A stretch of 42,617 bases of DNA from NCBI GenBank assembly GCA_002498385.1, contig DAHH01000002.1:66586-109202 (forward strand), read 5' to 3'. This stretch comes from Methanobacterium sp. UBA410. GTDB taxonomy: Archaea; Methanobacteriota; Methanobacteria; Methanobacteriales; Methanobacteriaceae. Made by a program: the position numbers and the translations under genes. The notes beneath the pieces were generated by a model. The model did not search any database. It was not told where the DNA came from and saw nothing but the letters and a program-made list of their open reading frames with translations. How positions within the stretch are numbered: position 1 is the stretch's first letter; each line of letters begins with the position of its first letter. Positions 33,865 through 42,617 of this stretch are shown here, one piece after another.

Positions 33865-34632
33865 ATGAAAGTAGGGATCTTAGGATGTGGCGCCATAGCT
33901 AACATAATCACTAATTTTGCAGCTGAAGGAAAGCTAGGCGTTGATTTAAAATTTTTTTATGACAGAGACATGGAGAGAGCTGAAAATCTGGCATCTCAAA
34001 TTGATGATGGAACTGTCTTGTTGAACATAGAGGATATGCTGGACAAGGTTGACCTTGTGATTGAGGCAGCATCACCCCAGGCTGTTAGGGAGGTTGTTCC
34101 CACAGTGCTTGAAAGTGGTGTTGACATGATTGTCATGAGTGTTGGTGCACTTCTGGATGGCGAGTTAAGGCAAAAACTTGAAAAAATTGCAGAGGAAAAT
34201 GGTGCAAGGATTTATGCACCTTCGGGGGCCATTGTTGGTATCGATGGTATTAAAGCAGCATCCATCGGTCGTATAGAGAGTGCAAGTCTCGTAACTCGAA
34301 AACCTCCAAGATCCCTTGGAATTTCAACGGATGAAGAAAAAGTACTCTATGAGGGAAAGGCAGGAGATGCAGTTCGCAAATTCCCAATGAACATAAATGT
34401 TGCAGCAACTTTAAGTTTGGCCTGTGGAAGGGAAGTGGACGTTAAAATAATAGCAGACCCCAAAGTTGACAGAAACATGCATGAAGTTCACGTAGTTGGA
34501 GAGTTCGGAGAAATGAAAACCATCACAAAAAATATGAGATGCTCAATGAACCCAAAAACAAGTGTTCTCGCAGCTTATGCTGCAATAAAACTCCTCAAAA
34601 GCCTGAACGAAACCCTACATGTGGGTACATAA
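33865..34632 (+). CDS. nadX: L-aspartate dehydrogenase
   Basis: A 255-residue NAD(P)-dependent enzyme that oxidises aspartate to iminoaspartate, the first step of NAD synthesis in organisms that use dehydrogenase instead of aspartate oxidase. The Rossmann motif GILGCGAIANII opens the protein; the family motif with the active-site histidine is VDRNMHEVHVVGEFGE (about 204), followed by TKNMRCSMNPKTSVLAAYA. Full length. It starts 17 bp after the PRC-barrel gene. The ribosome-binding site is weak (GGAAGAG). Confidence 0.92.
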   Translation: MKVGILGCGAIANIITNFAAEGKLGVDLKFFYDRDMERAENLASQIDDGTVLLNIEDMLDKVDLVIEAASPQAVREVVPTVLESGVDMIVMSVGALLDGELRQKLEKIAEENGARIYAPSGAIVGIDGIKAASIGRIESASLVTRKPPRSLGISTDEEKVLYEGKAGDAVRKFPMNINVAATLSLACGREVDVKIIADPKVDRNMHEVHVVGEFGEMKTITKNMRCSMNPKTSVLAAYAAIKLLKSLNETLHVGT

Positions 34633-34970
34633 CCTTTAAATTCTAAGTTTTTTATCAAAATATACATTTTAACCATTACATACGTGTTTTTCCCTTTTTG
34701 AACGTTTACTGTATTGAATAGAGTTTTAGATCCAGTTAAATGCAGAATATTAATTTCAACTTAGAAAATTCATTTTAAACAGGTAACAGAAGTACGTGGA
34801 ATATAATTGATCTTGTGGTGTCCTTGAGTGATGTTCCGTTGATCTTTTGGTTGTGGAAAACTCCATATTTTTATAAAACATCCAGGAGATTTATAAAACA
34901 TCCAGAGATATGTGGATACAATTCCAAACTTAATAAAAATGGGTTGCAGATGAAGGAATGTGAGATGCAG
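34633..34970. other. Intergenic region with two tandem duplications
   Basis: AT-rich DNA between aspartate dehydrogenase and the Thg1-like gene, both plus. A 20-bp duplication lies at 34871-34910 and a 21-bp one at 34946-34987 that spans the start of the Thg1-like gene. The frame is open back to 34815, but the product of that extension resembles nothing and has no ribosome-binding site. Confidence 0.55.
34871..34910. repeat. 20-bp tandem duplication
   Basis: Two copies of TTATAAAACATCCAG (at 34871 and 34891), period 20 bp, with a few differences in the last five bases. TTTATAAAA in each copy is a good TATA box, so the duplication may also double the promoter of the Thg1-like gene. Confidence 0.9.
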
Positions 34971-34987
34971 ATGAAGGAATGTGAGAT
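34946..34987. repeat. 21-bp tandem duplication across a start codon
   Basis: Two perfect copies of a 21-bp unit beginning GCAGATGAAGGAATGTGAGA (34946-34966, 34967-34987). Each contains an ATG in the reading frame of the Thg1-like gene (34950 and 34971), so the gene has two equivalent start sites seven codons apart. Confidence 0.97.
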
Positions 34988-35690
34988 ATTTTCCAGCTTA
35001 AAGGTTCCCTGCGGATCCAGAATCGTTTTAAGAATTGATGGAAGGAAATTCTCCAAGTTATCCAAGAGTTTAAAGCTCCAAAAGCCCTATGATATTGGAT
35101 TTGTTAAAGCAATGGTTGAAACATGCCTGGAATTTTCAAGGGAATTCAGTCCTGCTCTTGTGTACACATTTTCTGATGAAATCAACGTTCTGCTTGCTGA
35201 AGTTCCATTTTCAGGACGCATTGAAAAATTGAACTCTGTTTTTCCCAGCTTTATCTCAAGCTCCTTTTCTAAAAAAATTGATTCAGAATCTGTAAAACCA
35301 GTTTCATTTGATTCACGGGTGATCCCACTTTCTGAAGATGCTGTTGTAAAGTACTTCAAAAGCAGACAGGATGAAGCATGGAGCAACTGTTTAAACGGTT
35401 ACGCCTACTGGACACTTCGAGAAAGGTACGGTAAAAAAGAAACGGTTGAACTTTTGAATAAAAGGAAAAGCAGTGAACTGCACGATTTGATATTTGACAG
35501 TGGTATCAACGTGGCTGAAGTACCGGCCTGGCAGAAGAGGGGTGTTGGAATCTACAGAAAAAAGGTTCAAATAGAGGGATTCAATCCAATAACCCGAAAA
35601 AAAGTTTTATCTCAACGTTTAAGACTTTTTGCTGATTGGGACCTTCCAATATTTGATTGGGACTTTTTCAGGAACAACTCAATTTTGTAG
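34971..35690 (+). CDS. thg1: tRNA-His guanylyltransferase (Thg1-like)
   Basis: A 239-residue Thg1-family polymerase that adds a nucleotide to the 5' end of tRNA, in archaea often templated repair of truncated tRNA ends. Conserved parts are GSRIVLRIDGRKFSKLSK with the metal-binding Asp (about 18), TFSDEINVLLAEVP with the second Asp/Glu pair (about 66), and the RQDEAWSNCLNGYAYWTLRE region. The second ATG (34971) has GTGAG about 7 nt upstream, supplied by the first copy of the duplication; the ATG at 34950 would add MKECEMQ. The archaeal family begins close to KECEIFSSLKVP. The usual GTP-binding site is visible but function is inferred from family. Confidence 0.87.
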   Translation: MKECEIFSSLKVPCGSRIVLRIDGRKFSKLSKSLKLQKPYDIGFVKAMVETCLEFSREFSPALVYTFSDEINVLLAEVPFSGRIEKLNSVFPSFISSSFSKKIDSESVKPVSFDSRVIPLSEDAVVKYFKSRQDEAWSNCLNGYAYWTLRERYGKKETVELLNKRKSSELHDLIFDSGINVAEVPAWQKRGVGIYRKKVQIEGFNPITRKKVLSQRLRLFADWDLPIFDWDFFRNNSIL

Positions 35691-35918
35691 GTGCTGACTA
35701 TTTATGCAAAATGGCACCATAAATAGACATAGGAACATAATAAACATAGGAAAAGTGTCCATGAACTACCATAAGAATAATAAGTAAGGACGTTAAATCA
35801 TTTAATTCAATTATAACTCAACACTTTACCACTCATCATTACCCTAACCAATACTTATACCACCCAGCAATGAATCGATAAACCTTTTTTTAGATACAAA
35901 AATTAAAAAGGATGTAAA

Positions 35919-36356
35919 ATGACTGGAAGAATCGGAAAACTGCTTTCAAAGCTTCTTGGAAATAATAGGAAGGAATTTTTAGAAGTCCATGTGGATAGGG
36001 AAGTTATAGAAGAAATAATGCAAATTGCAAAAACTTCGTATCCTCGAGAGTTCAGTGCAATACTTCAAGGAAAAATTGAGGATGACATTTTGAGGATAAC
36101 TGGATTGATATTCCTGCCCGGAGCAGCTTCTGAGAGCGGTGCTGTCATGGAGATATTTATGATGCCCCTACTATCTGATGATATGGGATCTGTCCACAGC
36201 CATCCCGGATACAGTGCAGAACCATCAAACACTGACCTCCAGTTCTTTGCAAAAAAGGGTCTTTTCCATATGATAATTGCAGAACCCTACGATGTTGAAA
36301 GTATCAGGGCCTACGATTCGTTTGGACAGAACATGGATTACACCATTGTGGGTTAA
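35919..36356 (+). CDS. JAMM/MPN metalloprotease-like protein
   Basis: A 145-residue protein of the JAB1/MPN (JAMM) family, zinc isopeptidases that in archaea remove ubiquitin-like SAMP modifiers. The signature HSHPGYSAEPSNTD (about residue 92) provides two histidines and the aspartate; the upstream glutamate would be in the YPREFSAILQG region (about residue 45). A 30-residue basic, possibly helical N-terminus precedes the domain. AGGAT lies before the ATG. It is monocistronic. It may instead be a stand-alone member with another substrate. Confidence 0.85.
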   Translation: MTGRIGKLLSKLLGNNRKEFLEVHVDREVIEEIMQIAKTSYPREFSAILQGKIEDDILRITGLIFLPGAASESGAVMEIFMMPLLSDDMGSVHSHPGYSAEPSNTDLQFFAKKGLFHMIIAEPYDVESIRAYDSFGQNMDYTIVG

Positions 36357-36777
36357 TTGTCTTTTTTTGGTTAATTTTTAGTTTATTGATTACCTTGTGA
36401 CTTATTAATTCTTTATTTTAGTTTAAAATTAGTTTAAAGAGTAATTTGCTGGTGAGTAAGTTTAAAGATTTTAAATGTTTTTAACTAAGATTTTAAATCT
36501 TTTTTAACTTTTTCTATATTCAACTTTTCAACAAAAAAGGTGCTTTCAGCGCATTGAAACTTGCCCTTAATTAATCTTAATTAATAAACTGTTAAAATAG
36601 AAGTAAAATAAAAATGAAGAGTAAACATGATTCATTTACTAAATCGGCCATAAGCCTATATTTTACTTAAAATTCAAAAAAGTTATTAAAATTCAAAAAA
36701 GGAAAAAAAGATAAGTTCATTTTTATGACTTTTTGTTGTATCGTTTATTTTTGTTGTATCTTTTATTGCCCTGACTT
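36357..36777. other. Intergenic region between convergent 3' ends
   Basis: AT-rich DNA between the JAMM gene (plus) and serA (minus), both ending here. T runs just after 36357 and A-rich DNA near 36690-36710 should terminate both. A near-perfect 18-bp tandem duplication of TTTTTGTTGTATC lies at 36730-36765. Nothing else is seen. Confidence 0.55.
36730..36765. repeat. 18-bp tandem duplication
   Basis: TTTTTGTTGTATCGTTTA at 36730-36747 is followed directly by a copy with one G/T change at 36748-36765. It lies about 12 bp from the serA stop codon. Confidence 0.93.
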
Positions 36778-38358
36778 TTATAAGTTCACAGCCACGGCAT
36801 CGTAGACATTTTCAAGTTTTAAAAGCTCTTTTATAACCTCTTTGCCAACGATCTGGTCAACTTTGAGAACCATCACAGCTTCTCCACCGAGCTCTTTTCT
36901 TCCAACCTGCATTTTGGCTATGTTTATACCATGTTCCCCAAGTTTTGTACCGATTAAACCTATTATGCCAGGTAGGTCCTTGTAATTGACGATCAGCATG
37001 GTTCCTTCAGTTTCAACGTCCACCTTGTAGCCGTTTATCATGACGATCTTAGGTTCCCTTGTGAAGATTCCTTCCACGCTGACATCCCCACCTTCAGATT
37101 TCATCTCGATCTTTACAAGGTTTTTGAAGCCTTCTGCATCGGATCTCTTTCCTTCGGTTACTATTATGCCCCTCTTTTTGGCAATGCTGTTTGCATTTAC
37201 AAGGTTTACAGGTTCTGTGAGCACTGGGTTAAGTACCTCCTTGAGCATCATTCTGGTTAAAATCTCCTGTTTTCTGAACTTCGAGAGATCTCCACAGTAG
37301 GTTACGTTGATCTCCTTGATGTTTCCTTTAGCCGTCTGTAAGATGAATGTTCCAAGTTTTTCTGCGAGTTTAAAGTATGGTTTCACCTGTTGAAAGGTTT
37401 CAGGGTCAAGGACCGGCATGTTCAGAACATTTTTAGGAGCTTCACCTCTGAATACCTTTTTCACCTCATTTGCAACAATTATGGCTGCGTCACGCTGTGC
37501 TTCTGATGTTGATGCAGCTATGTGTGGTGTTAAAATCACGTTGTCAAGTTCGAAGAGAGGACTGTTCTTTGGTGGTTCCTCTTCATAAACATCAAGACCT
37601 GCACCCCTTATTTGGTTTGTTGAAAGTGCTTCGTAGAGATCTTCCTCTTTGATTATTCCTCCCCTTGCACAGTTCACAATGAAGGCGTTTTCCTTCATGA
37701 GGTCGAACTGTGGTTTGGATATGAGGTACTTGGTTTCTGGGGTCAATGGCACGTGCACAGTCATGACATCGGAGTTTTTAAGCAGAGTTTCAAGGTCAAC
37801 AATGGTTGCTCCAATCTCTGCTGCGGCTTCCTCTGTTATGTAAGGGTCGTAGACCAGTGCTTCCATTCCAAAAGCTTTTAAACGGGTTACAACCTGGCTT
37901 CCTATTCTTCCCATTCCAATAACACCCAGGGTTTTGCCGTTGAGCTCCAGTCCCATGAATTTTTTCTTTTCCCACTTACCTTCCTTAACAGATTTGTCTG
38001 CAATTGATATTTTCCTTGCAAGCGAGAGTATAATTCCCACTGTGTGCTCTGCAACTGTTACTGAAGTTGATTCCGGTGCGTTTACAACCATTATACCGTG
38101 TTCTGTTGCGGCTCCAATGTCGATGTTGTCAACGCCCACTCCAGCCCTTGCTATGATCTTAAGCTTGTCTGCGGCTTCTATGATTTCACGAGTTACCTTT
38201 GTCCTGCTCCTTACGATGATGGCGTCAAAATCTTTTATAACCTTTAAAAGTTCTTCTTTTGTGATTGAAGTGTTAACAACAACTTCAGCAGCATCTTTAA
38301 GTTCATCTATTCCTTTTTCGTTTATTGAATCAGCAATAAGTACTTTCATACTATCCAT
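36778..38358 (-). CDS. serA: D-3-phosphoglycerate dehydrogenase
   Basis: A 526-residue enzyme for the first step of serine synthesis (3-phosphoglycerate to 3-phosphohydroxypyruvate). The catalytic domain has the Rossmann motif GVIGMGRIGSQV (about 145), active-site Arg in NCARGGIIKEEDL, Glu in GLDVYEEEPP, and His in LTPHIAASTSEAQ. An intervening substrate-binding domain (about 320-450) and a C-terminal ACT domain (LIVNYKDLPGIIGLIGTKLG) follow, the long SerA type that serine may inhibit. A GGAG site lies 9 nt before the ATG; a second Met three codons in is possible. Monocistronic, divergent from the YbjQ-like gene. Confidence 0.95.
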   Translation of the reverse strand: MDSMKVLIADSINEKGIDELKDAAEVVVNTSITKEELLKVIKDFDAIIVRSRTKVTREIIEAADKLKIIARAGVGVDNIDIGAATEHGIMVVNAPESTSVTVAEHTVGIILSLARKISIADKSVKEGKWEKKKFMGLELNGKTLGVIGMGRIGSQVVTRLKAFGMEALVYDPYITEEAAAEIGATIVDLETLLKNSDVMTVHVPLTPETKYLISKPQFDLMKENAFIVNCARGGIIKEEDLYEALSTNQIRGAGLDVYEEEPPKNSPLFELDNVILTPHIAASTSEAQRDAAIIVANEVKKVFRGEAPKNVLNMPVLDPETFQQVKPYFKLAEKLGTFILQTAKGNIKEINVTYCGDLSKFRKQEILTRMMLKEVLNPVLTEPVNLVNANSIAKKRGIIVTEGKRSDAEGFKNLVKIEMKSEGGDVSVEGIFTREPKIVMINGYKVDVETEGTMLIVNYKDLPGIIGLIGTKLGEHGINIAKMQVGRKELGGEAVMVLKVDQIVGKEVIKELLKLENVYDAVAVNL

Positions 38359-38562
38359 ATTTTTTCAGCTCCAACTCTTAGTATTCAATTAGATTGAATT
38401 CTTCAAAAATATTCTTCAATTACTTAATTAGATTGAAAACATTTTAAAATTTGCTGTTACACAATCTTTTAATGAACATCATTAATAACCATGCATGTGT
38501 GAATGGATATATACAACCTCGATCACAAGAGTTTTATAAGTTAAAAAGACGGAGGTTTTATC

Positions 38563-38910
38563 ATGGTGTCTGTGGATGAATTCGTAATTGTGAGCTCAAA
38601 TCATGTGCCCGGATACGAAATTTTAGAAACAAAAGGATTTGTATACGGCCTTACAGTGAGAAGCAGGGGTGTAGGCGGACAGGTTGGTGCAGGAATACGT
38701 TCCATGTTTGGTGGGGAAATAAAGGAGTACGTGCAGATGATGGAGCACTCCAGAAATGAAGCCCTTGAAAGGGTAATAGAACATGCAATGGACATGGGTG
38801 CCAACGCAATAATAAGTGCACGTTTTGATTCAAATGAAATTTCAAACGTAATGCAGGAAATACTGGCTTACGGTACAGCGGTTGTTGTTAGGGAAGCTGA
38901 AGGTAAGTAA
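38563..38910 (+). CDS. YbjQ/UPF0145 family protein
   Basis: A 115-residue protein with the UPF0145 pattern: GYEILETKGFVYGLTVRSRG near the N-terminus, MFGGEIKEYVQMMEHSRNEA, then MGANAIISARFDS and the C-terminal YGTAVVV. The family is small, cytoplasmic, forms oligomers and has a putative heavy-metal-binding fold; no function is proven. GGAGGT lies 6 nt before the ATG, and TTTATAAG about 25 bp upstream is the likely TATA box. Monocistronic. Confidence 0.88.
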   Translation: MVSVDEFVIVSSNHVPGYEILETKGFVYGLTVRSRGVGGQVGAGIRSMFGGEIKEYVQMMEHSRNEALERVIEHAMDMGANAIISARFDSNEISNVMQEILAYGTAVVVREAEGK

Positions 38911-38992
38911 ATATTCAAATTAATTAAAACCTTAAATTAGTTAAAATAAATTAGTTAAAAATTAACAAAGCAATATTAATAGAACGATTAAC

Positions 38993-39057
38993 AAAAAGTA
39001 AAACCAAATAAAAGTTAATTATCAAATAAAAAGTAAAACCAAATAAAAGTTAATTAT
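38993..39057. repeat. 35-bp-period tandem duplication
   Basis: A 30-bp stretch beginning AAAAAGTAAAACCAAATAAA occurs at 38993-39022 and 39028-39057, identical, with CAAAT between. It lies between the YbjQ-like gene and the start of the next gene at 39097, so it lies in the latter's promoter region. Confidence 0.95.
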
Positions 39058-39096
39058 AAATTCCAATATAAAAAAACAGTATTTTAAGGATTTAAA

Positions 39097-39843
<747 letters not shown>

Positions 39844-40276
39844 TCAAGTACTGTATTGACTTTATTTTTCTTTAAAAATTCTTTTAAAACTTCATTTTTT
39901 CTTTGAATCCTTTTAAATAAAAGTTTTTCTAAATTAAATTTTCTAAATTAAACTCCTAAAAAACGATTCCTTATTTTTATATGCTCATTTGAGATCTTGC
40001 TTATTTAGGAGCTTATTTACTCATTTAAGAGCTTATCATTTGTTTTGTGTTAATTTTTTATTCTCTTGTTAATTCTCCCGTAATTGTGATTTAACATCTC
40101 ATGATTATATCAATAGAAATGAGAATTCCAAAAATATCCATTTTTAAAGTGGAAATACTGAAATAAAAGGAATCCATTGGTAATAAAAGGAATTCCTTAA
40201 TAAAAAGTAGCACGACTTTTAAAAATTTAAAAAAAGAGTTTAGAGGAATTCAAAGGAAGATGTAGGTTAACTGCAA
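39844..40276. other. Intergenic region between convergent 3' ends
   Basis: A 433-bp AT-rich stretch between the TIM-barrel-like gene (plus) and the HTH regulator (minus). It starts with T-rich DNA typical of termination and contains short imperfect duplications (TTTCTAAATTAAA near 39926 and 39940; GAGCTTAT near 40010 and 40030). No gene or RNA is recognised. Confidence 0.55.
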
Positions 40277-41254
40277 CTAACTGCACTGTTTTCTCTCTTT
40301 TACAACCTTTAAAAATTCTTTTGAGTTTTTCATTTCACCCATTTCCCAGTTGTGGACAACTGGCACTCCCTCAATGCAGGTCTCTTTTTTCCTGTTTTCA
40401 AGTATGAAAACGGCTTCTGTACCTGTAACCCCTGAAAGATCCTTCAAGTTTCCTGCCATCCTTTTTAAAATGCTTGGGCTGCGGTTTTTTTCCATGTTGG
40501 TCATGATTGGACTGTTGTCATCCCTGATCCTGTGGGCAGTTTCAGATTCAAGTTTTGCAAGAGCATCGAAGGGCGTTCTTCTGGTTGGAATCACACCAAA
40601 ACCCAGATCAAAGAGTTCTTTGGGTTCCTTTTTGGTTTTTTCTTTAGCAACTTCAGGTTCTGGGATGTTGAAGAGGTTAACTGAGAGGGTTATTTTCATG
40701 TTCAAAATGCTTTCAAGCATCATTGCAGTTTCTGGGAATGCTCTCACCATTCCATTCTCGTACTTGTAAATTGTTTCCCTTGATACGTGTGCAAGATCAG
40801 CCAGATCCTTTCTGGAAAGGTTTTTCTTTTCCCTTATATCTTTTATAACATTCCCATCTATCTGAACGAAGTATCCTCCGCGGTCTGCAAATATTTCAGG
40901 GTAGATCTCCTCGATCAACATGGTTTTAAAGGTTTTAAAGGCTATTACTGGTATTCCGTGCCTTTCATAGACAACGTCTTCCTCTAAAATTTCATTTTTT
41001 GATTTAATACCTATTATGAGTGGTGATGCAAAGAAGGTGCTTGCAACTTTCTTTATTTCCTGGGCCTGTTTCCCTGTAAACCCGTCAACATTGATTAAAA
41101 CCTTCATCAGAAGAAGCAGAAGGTCTTTTTTTGCCACCATATCAAAACAGCTTCTATCATATATATTAGAAGTTTCAAAACCATGACTTGATAGAAGCTT
41201 GTTTATTTCAAGCAGAATATGATCTCTTTGAGCGGGAATATTACTTCTTTGCAT
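40277..41254 (-). CDS. HTH-type transcriptional regulator, archaeal
   Basis: A 325-residue regulator. Residues about 1-110 form an alpha/beta domain resembling a restriction-endonuclease-like fold (HGFETSNIYDRSCFDMVAKK; LLLMKVLINVDG). Residues about 125-185 are a Cro/C1-type HTH (VIKDIREKKNLSRKDLADLAHVSRETIYKYENG). The C-terminal third (about 215-325) is an uncharacterised alpha/beta part. The family is the archaeal 'putative HTH-type regulatory protein' group; targets are not known. The ribosome-binding site GGTGATCC lies 4 nt before ATG 41254; an in-frame GTG at 41263 overlaps that site and is rejected. It is divergent from tiaS with 23 bp between start codons. Confidence 0.85.
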   Translation of the reverse strand: MQRSNIPAQRDHILLEINKLLSSHGFETSNIYDRSCFDMVAKKDLLLLLMKVLINVDGFTGKQAQEIKKVASTFFASPLIIGIKSKNEILEEDVVYERHGIPVIAFKTFKTMLIEEIYPEIFADRGGYFVQIDGNVIKDIREKKNLSRKDLADLAHVSRETIYKYENGMVRAFPETAMMLESILNMKITLSVNLFNIPEPEVAKEKTKKEPKELFDLGFGVIPTRRTPFDALAKLESETAHRIRDDNSPIMTNMEKNRSPSILKRMAGNLKDLSGVTGTEAVFILENRKKETCIEGVPVVHNWEMGEMKNSKEFLKVVKERKQCS

Positions 41255-41277
41255 TGGGATCACCTTGGTGAAAATTT
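41255..41277. promoter_or_regulatory. Back-to-back ribosome-binding sites of a divergent gene pair
   Basis: TCACCTTGGTGA at 41262-41273 carries two Shine-Dalgarno sites facing outward: GGTGA for tiaS on the plus strand and GGTGATCC for the HTH gene on the minus strand. With starts only 23 bp apart there is no room for promoters between them; TATA-like elements (AATATTA near 41237 on the plus strand, CATATAATTT near 41285-41296 on the minus strand) fall inside the opposite gene's coding sequence. Confidence 0.75.
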
Positions 41278-42549
41278 ATGTACGATAAATTATATGTTGG
41301 TATCGATGACACAGATTCAAATGAAGGAATGTGCACAACCTATATAACTTCTGTTATACTGGATGAACTTAAAGATTGTGGTTACACAATTGAGGGTTAC
41401 CCACACCTCATACGTCTTAACCCATTTGCAAGGTTTAAAACCCGTGGAAATGGTGCACTATCCTTCAGATTAATTTTAAAATCAGAAAAGGAAAAGGAAA
41501 AAATCAGAAAATTTATTTTAGATAAGGTTGGAGAACTGGCAGAACTTCAGTGTGATAAAACCAATCCCGGTGTGGTTTTTTATGATGGAGAAATCACCGA
41601 TGAAATGAAAAGCTTCTCAATCAGAACCATAAGGGATATAGTTTCCATAGAAGATGCCCAGAAGCTTGCAGACAAAATAGGGGCTGAAACATTCAAATTC
41701 AAAAAAGGAAGGGGGATAATAGGTGCTTTAGCTGCTATTGGTTGCGAACTTCCAGACAGGACCTATGAACTGCTGGCCTACAGGACGGGTGAAAACTGTG
41801 GAACAGACAGGCTCCTGGATGAGGGATCCGTCAGAAAAATGAACGATGAGACTTACCCTGAAACTTTTGACAATGTAGACGATGGTTATATGGCAATAGA
41901 GCCTCACACACCATGTCCAGTGCTTTACGGGATAAGGGGAGAAAGTCCAGAGGCTGTGAGGAAAGCCCATTCTATTGTAAAGTCTGGTGAAACCATAGAA
42001 AGGTTTAGAGTCTTTAAAACCAACCAGCATACGGACATGCACCTTCAGAGGGCAGCTAAAATTTCTGACATGGAACAGTTCAAGTGTTACATCGTGGAAG
42101 GGGAGGTTAAGGAAAAACCCCAGCCAATAGAAGGAGGACACCTCATATTCATCCTTATGGATGATTCTGGTGAGCAGGAGTGCGCAGCCTACGAACCCAC
42201 CAAAGGGTTCAGGGATATTGTAAGGCAACTTGCAGCAGGCGATAAGTTAAGGGTTTATGGTGGTATTGGAGAAAAAGGAACTTTGAACGTTGAAAAATTC
42301 AAGATCTTGGAACTTGCAAAGGTTTACAAAACCCTGAACCCCATGTGTGAGTGCGGAAAACGCATGAAGTCAGCTGGAAAAGATAAGGGTTATAAGTGTC
42401 CAAAATGCGGCAGGAAACTTCGAAATGGCCTGAAGGAAAAAATTGAAATTCAAAGAACTATAAAAGAAGGTTTTTATGAGGTTCCACCATCTGCAAGAAG
42501 GCATTTAAGTAAGCCACTTGTCAGAATGTTTAATAATGGTCTGAAATAG
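41278..42549 (+). CDS. tiaS: TiaS, tRNA-Ile2 2-agmatinylcytidine synthetase
   Basis: A 423-residue archaeal enzyme that attaches agmatine to C34 of tRNA-Ile2 so that it reads AUA. Domains in order: the N-terminal catalytic region with VGIDDTDSNEGMCTTY and RLNPFARFKTRGNG, a middle region with KGRGIIGALAAIG and HTPCPVLYGIRGE, an OB-fold (about 275-345), and a C-terminal zinc ribbon (CECG...CPKCGRKL, about 354-380). Length matches the family. GGTGA lies 5-9 nt before the ATG. It is divergent from the HTH regulator. Intact; the gene ends 68 bp before the window edge. Confidence 0.95.
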   Translation: MYDKLYVGIDDTDSNEGMCTTYITSVILDELKDCGYTIEGYPHLIRLNPFARFKTRGNGALSFRLILKSEKEKEKIRKFILDKVGELAELQCDKTNPGVVFYDGEITDEMKSFSIRTIRDIVSIEDAQKLADKIGAETFKFKKGRGIIGALAAIGCELPDRTYELLAYRTGENCGTDRLLDEGSVRKMNDETYPETFDNVDDGYMAIEPHTPCPVLYGIRGESPEAVRKAHSIVKSGETIERFRVFKTNQHTDMHLQRAAKISDMEQFKCYIVEGEVKEKPQPIEGGHLIFILMDDSGEQECAAYEPTKGFRDIVRQLAAGDKLRVYGGIGEKGTLNVEKFKILELAKVYKTLNPMCECGKRMKSAGKDKGYKCPKCGRKLRNGLKEKIEIQRTIKEGFYEVPPSARRHLSKPLVRMFNNGLK

Positions 42550-42617
42550 ATTTTAAATTTAGATTTTAAATTTAGAAGATCTTAACTCATTTTATTTTTT
42601 TATTTAATTTTAACTCT

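Noticed and set aside
34815..34949. 45-codon N-terminal extension of the Thg1-like protein
   Set aside because: No ribosome-binding site, composition like intergenic DNA, contains a tandem duplication, and the family starts near KECEIF.

Overview
The window is chromosomal DNA from a methanogenic archaeon, most likely of the order Methanobacteriales (Methanobacterium-like). The evidence is the gene set: a YcaO-type methanogenesis marker for McrA thioglycine, MfnE-like (methanofuran) and CofA-like (F420) enzymes, archaeal EF-1 beta, TiaS, Pth2, an archaeal lipid geranylgeranyl reductase, and pilin with a class III signal peptide. Intergenic DNA is very AT-rich, Shine-Dalgarno sites are of the GGTGA/GGAGG type, and promoters have archaeal TATA boxes.

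Layout. 0.2-4.5 kb (minus strand): a complete phosphate uptake operon, pstS-pstC-pstA-pstB-phoU. 4.7-6.3 kb: two neighbouring dead genes, a second pstS copy and a citrate-synthase/citryl-CoA-lyase-like gene broken by several frameshifts. 6.5-8.9 kb: a small DUF2085 membrane protein, then a two-gene minus-strand unit encoding a membrane protein with an Asn/Lys/Arg-rich tail and a DNA-binding PhoU-domain protein. 9.2-9.5 kb: tRNA-Thr(GGU) and tRNA-Leu(UAA). 9.9-13.6 kb: ferredoxin plus geranylgeranyl reductase, a HEAT-repeat protein and an O6-alkylguanine-DNA alkyltransferase. 13.7-16.9 kb: a transposase scrap and a TadA-like ATPase/TadC-like pair of a type IV-pilus-like system. 17-19.7 kb: a Cys-rich methyltransferase and an NCS2 permease, convergent, with a 134-bp miniature inverted-repeat element between them. 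20.1-21.5 kb: the dead 1.3-kb insertion sequence from which that miniature element appears to derive.

21.5-26.9 kb is a minus-strand run: S2P-like protease, YcaO, Pth2, MfnE, a zinc-ribbon protein, EF-1 beta and a TctA-family protein. 27.3-36.4 kb is mostly plus strand: HIT protein, M24 peptidase, a second TadC-like protein with a pilin, CofA-like dehydrogenase, (minus) a tRNA-binding protein, PRC-barrel protein, aspartate dehydrogenase, Thg1-like protein and a JAMM protease. 36.8-42.6 kb: SerA (minus), YbjQ-like protein, an unrecognised TIM-barrel-like protein, an HTH regulator (minus), and TiaS divergent from it with only 23 bp between start codons.

How it fits together. Two PhoU-family proteins, one with the transporter and one with its own DNA-binding domain, suggest two layers of phosphate control. 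Two pilus-type modules are separated by about 12 kb and may serve one surface structure. Most of the rest is housekeeping: cofactor synthesis, translation and tRNA maturation, amino-acid metabolism.

The strongest non-gene signals are (1) the internal-deletion miniature element whose junction falls on an 8-bp repeat shared by both sides of the parent insertion sequence, (2) many perfect or near-perfect tandem duplications of 13-35 bp in intergenic DNA, one of which duplicates a start codon, and (3) the back-to-back ribosome-binding sites between tiaS and its divergent neighbour. I saw no CRISPR array, prophage or rRNA.
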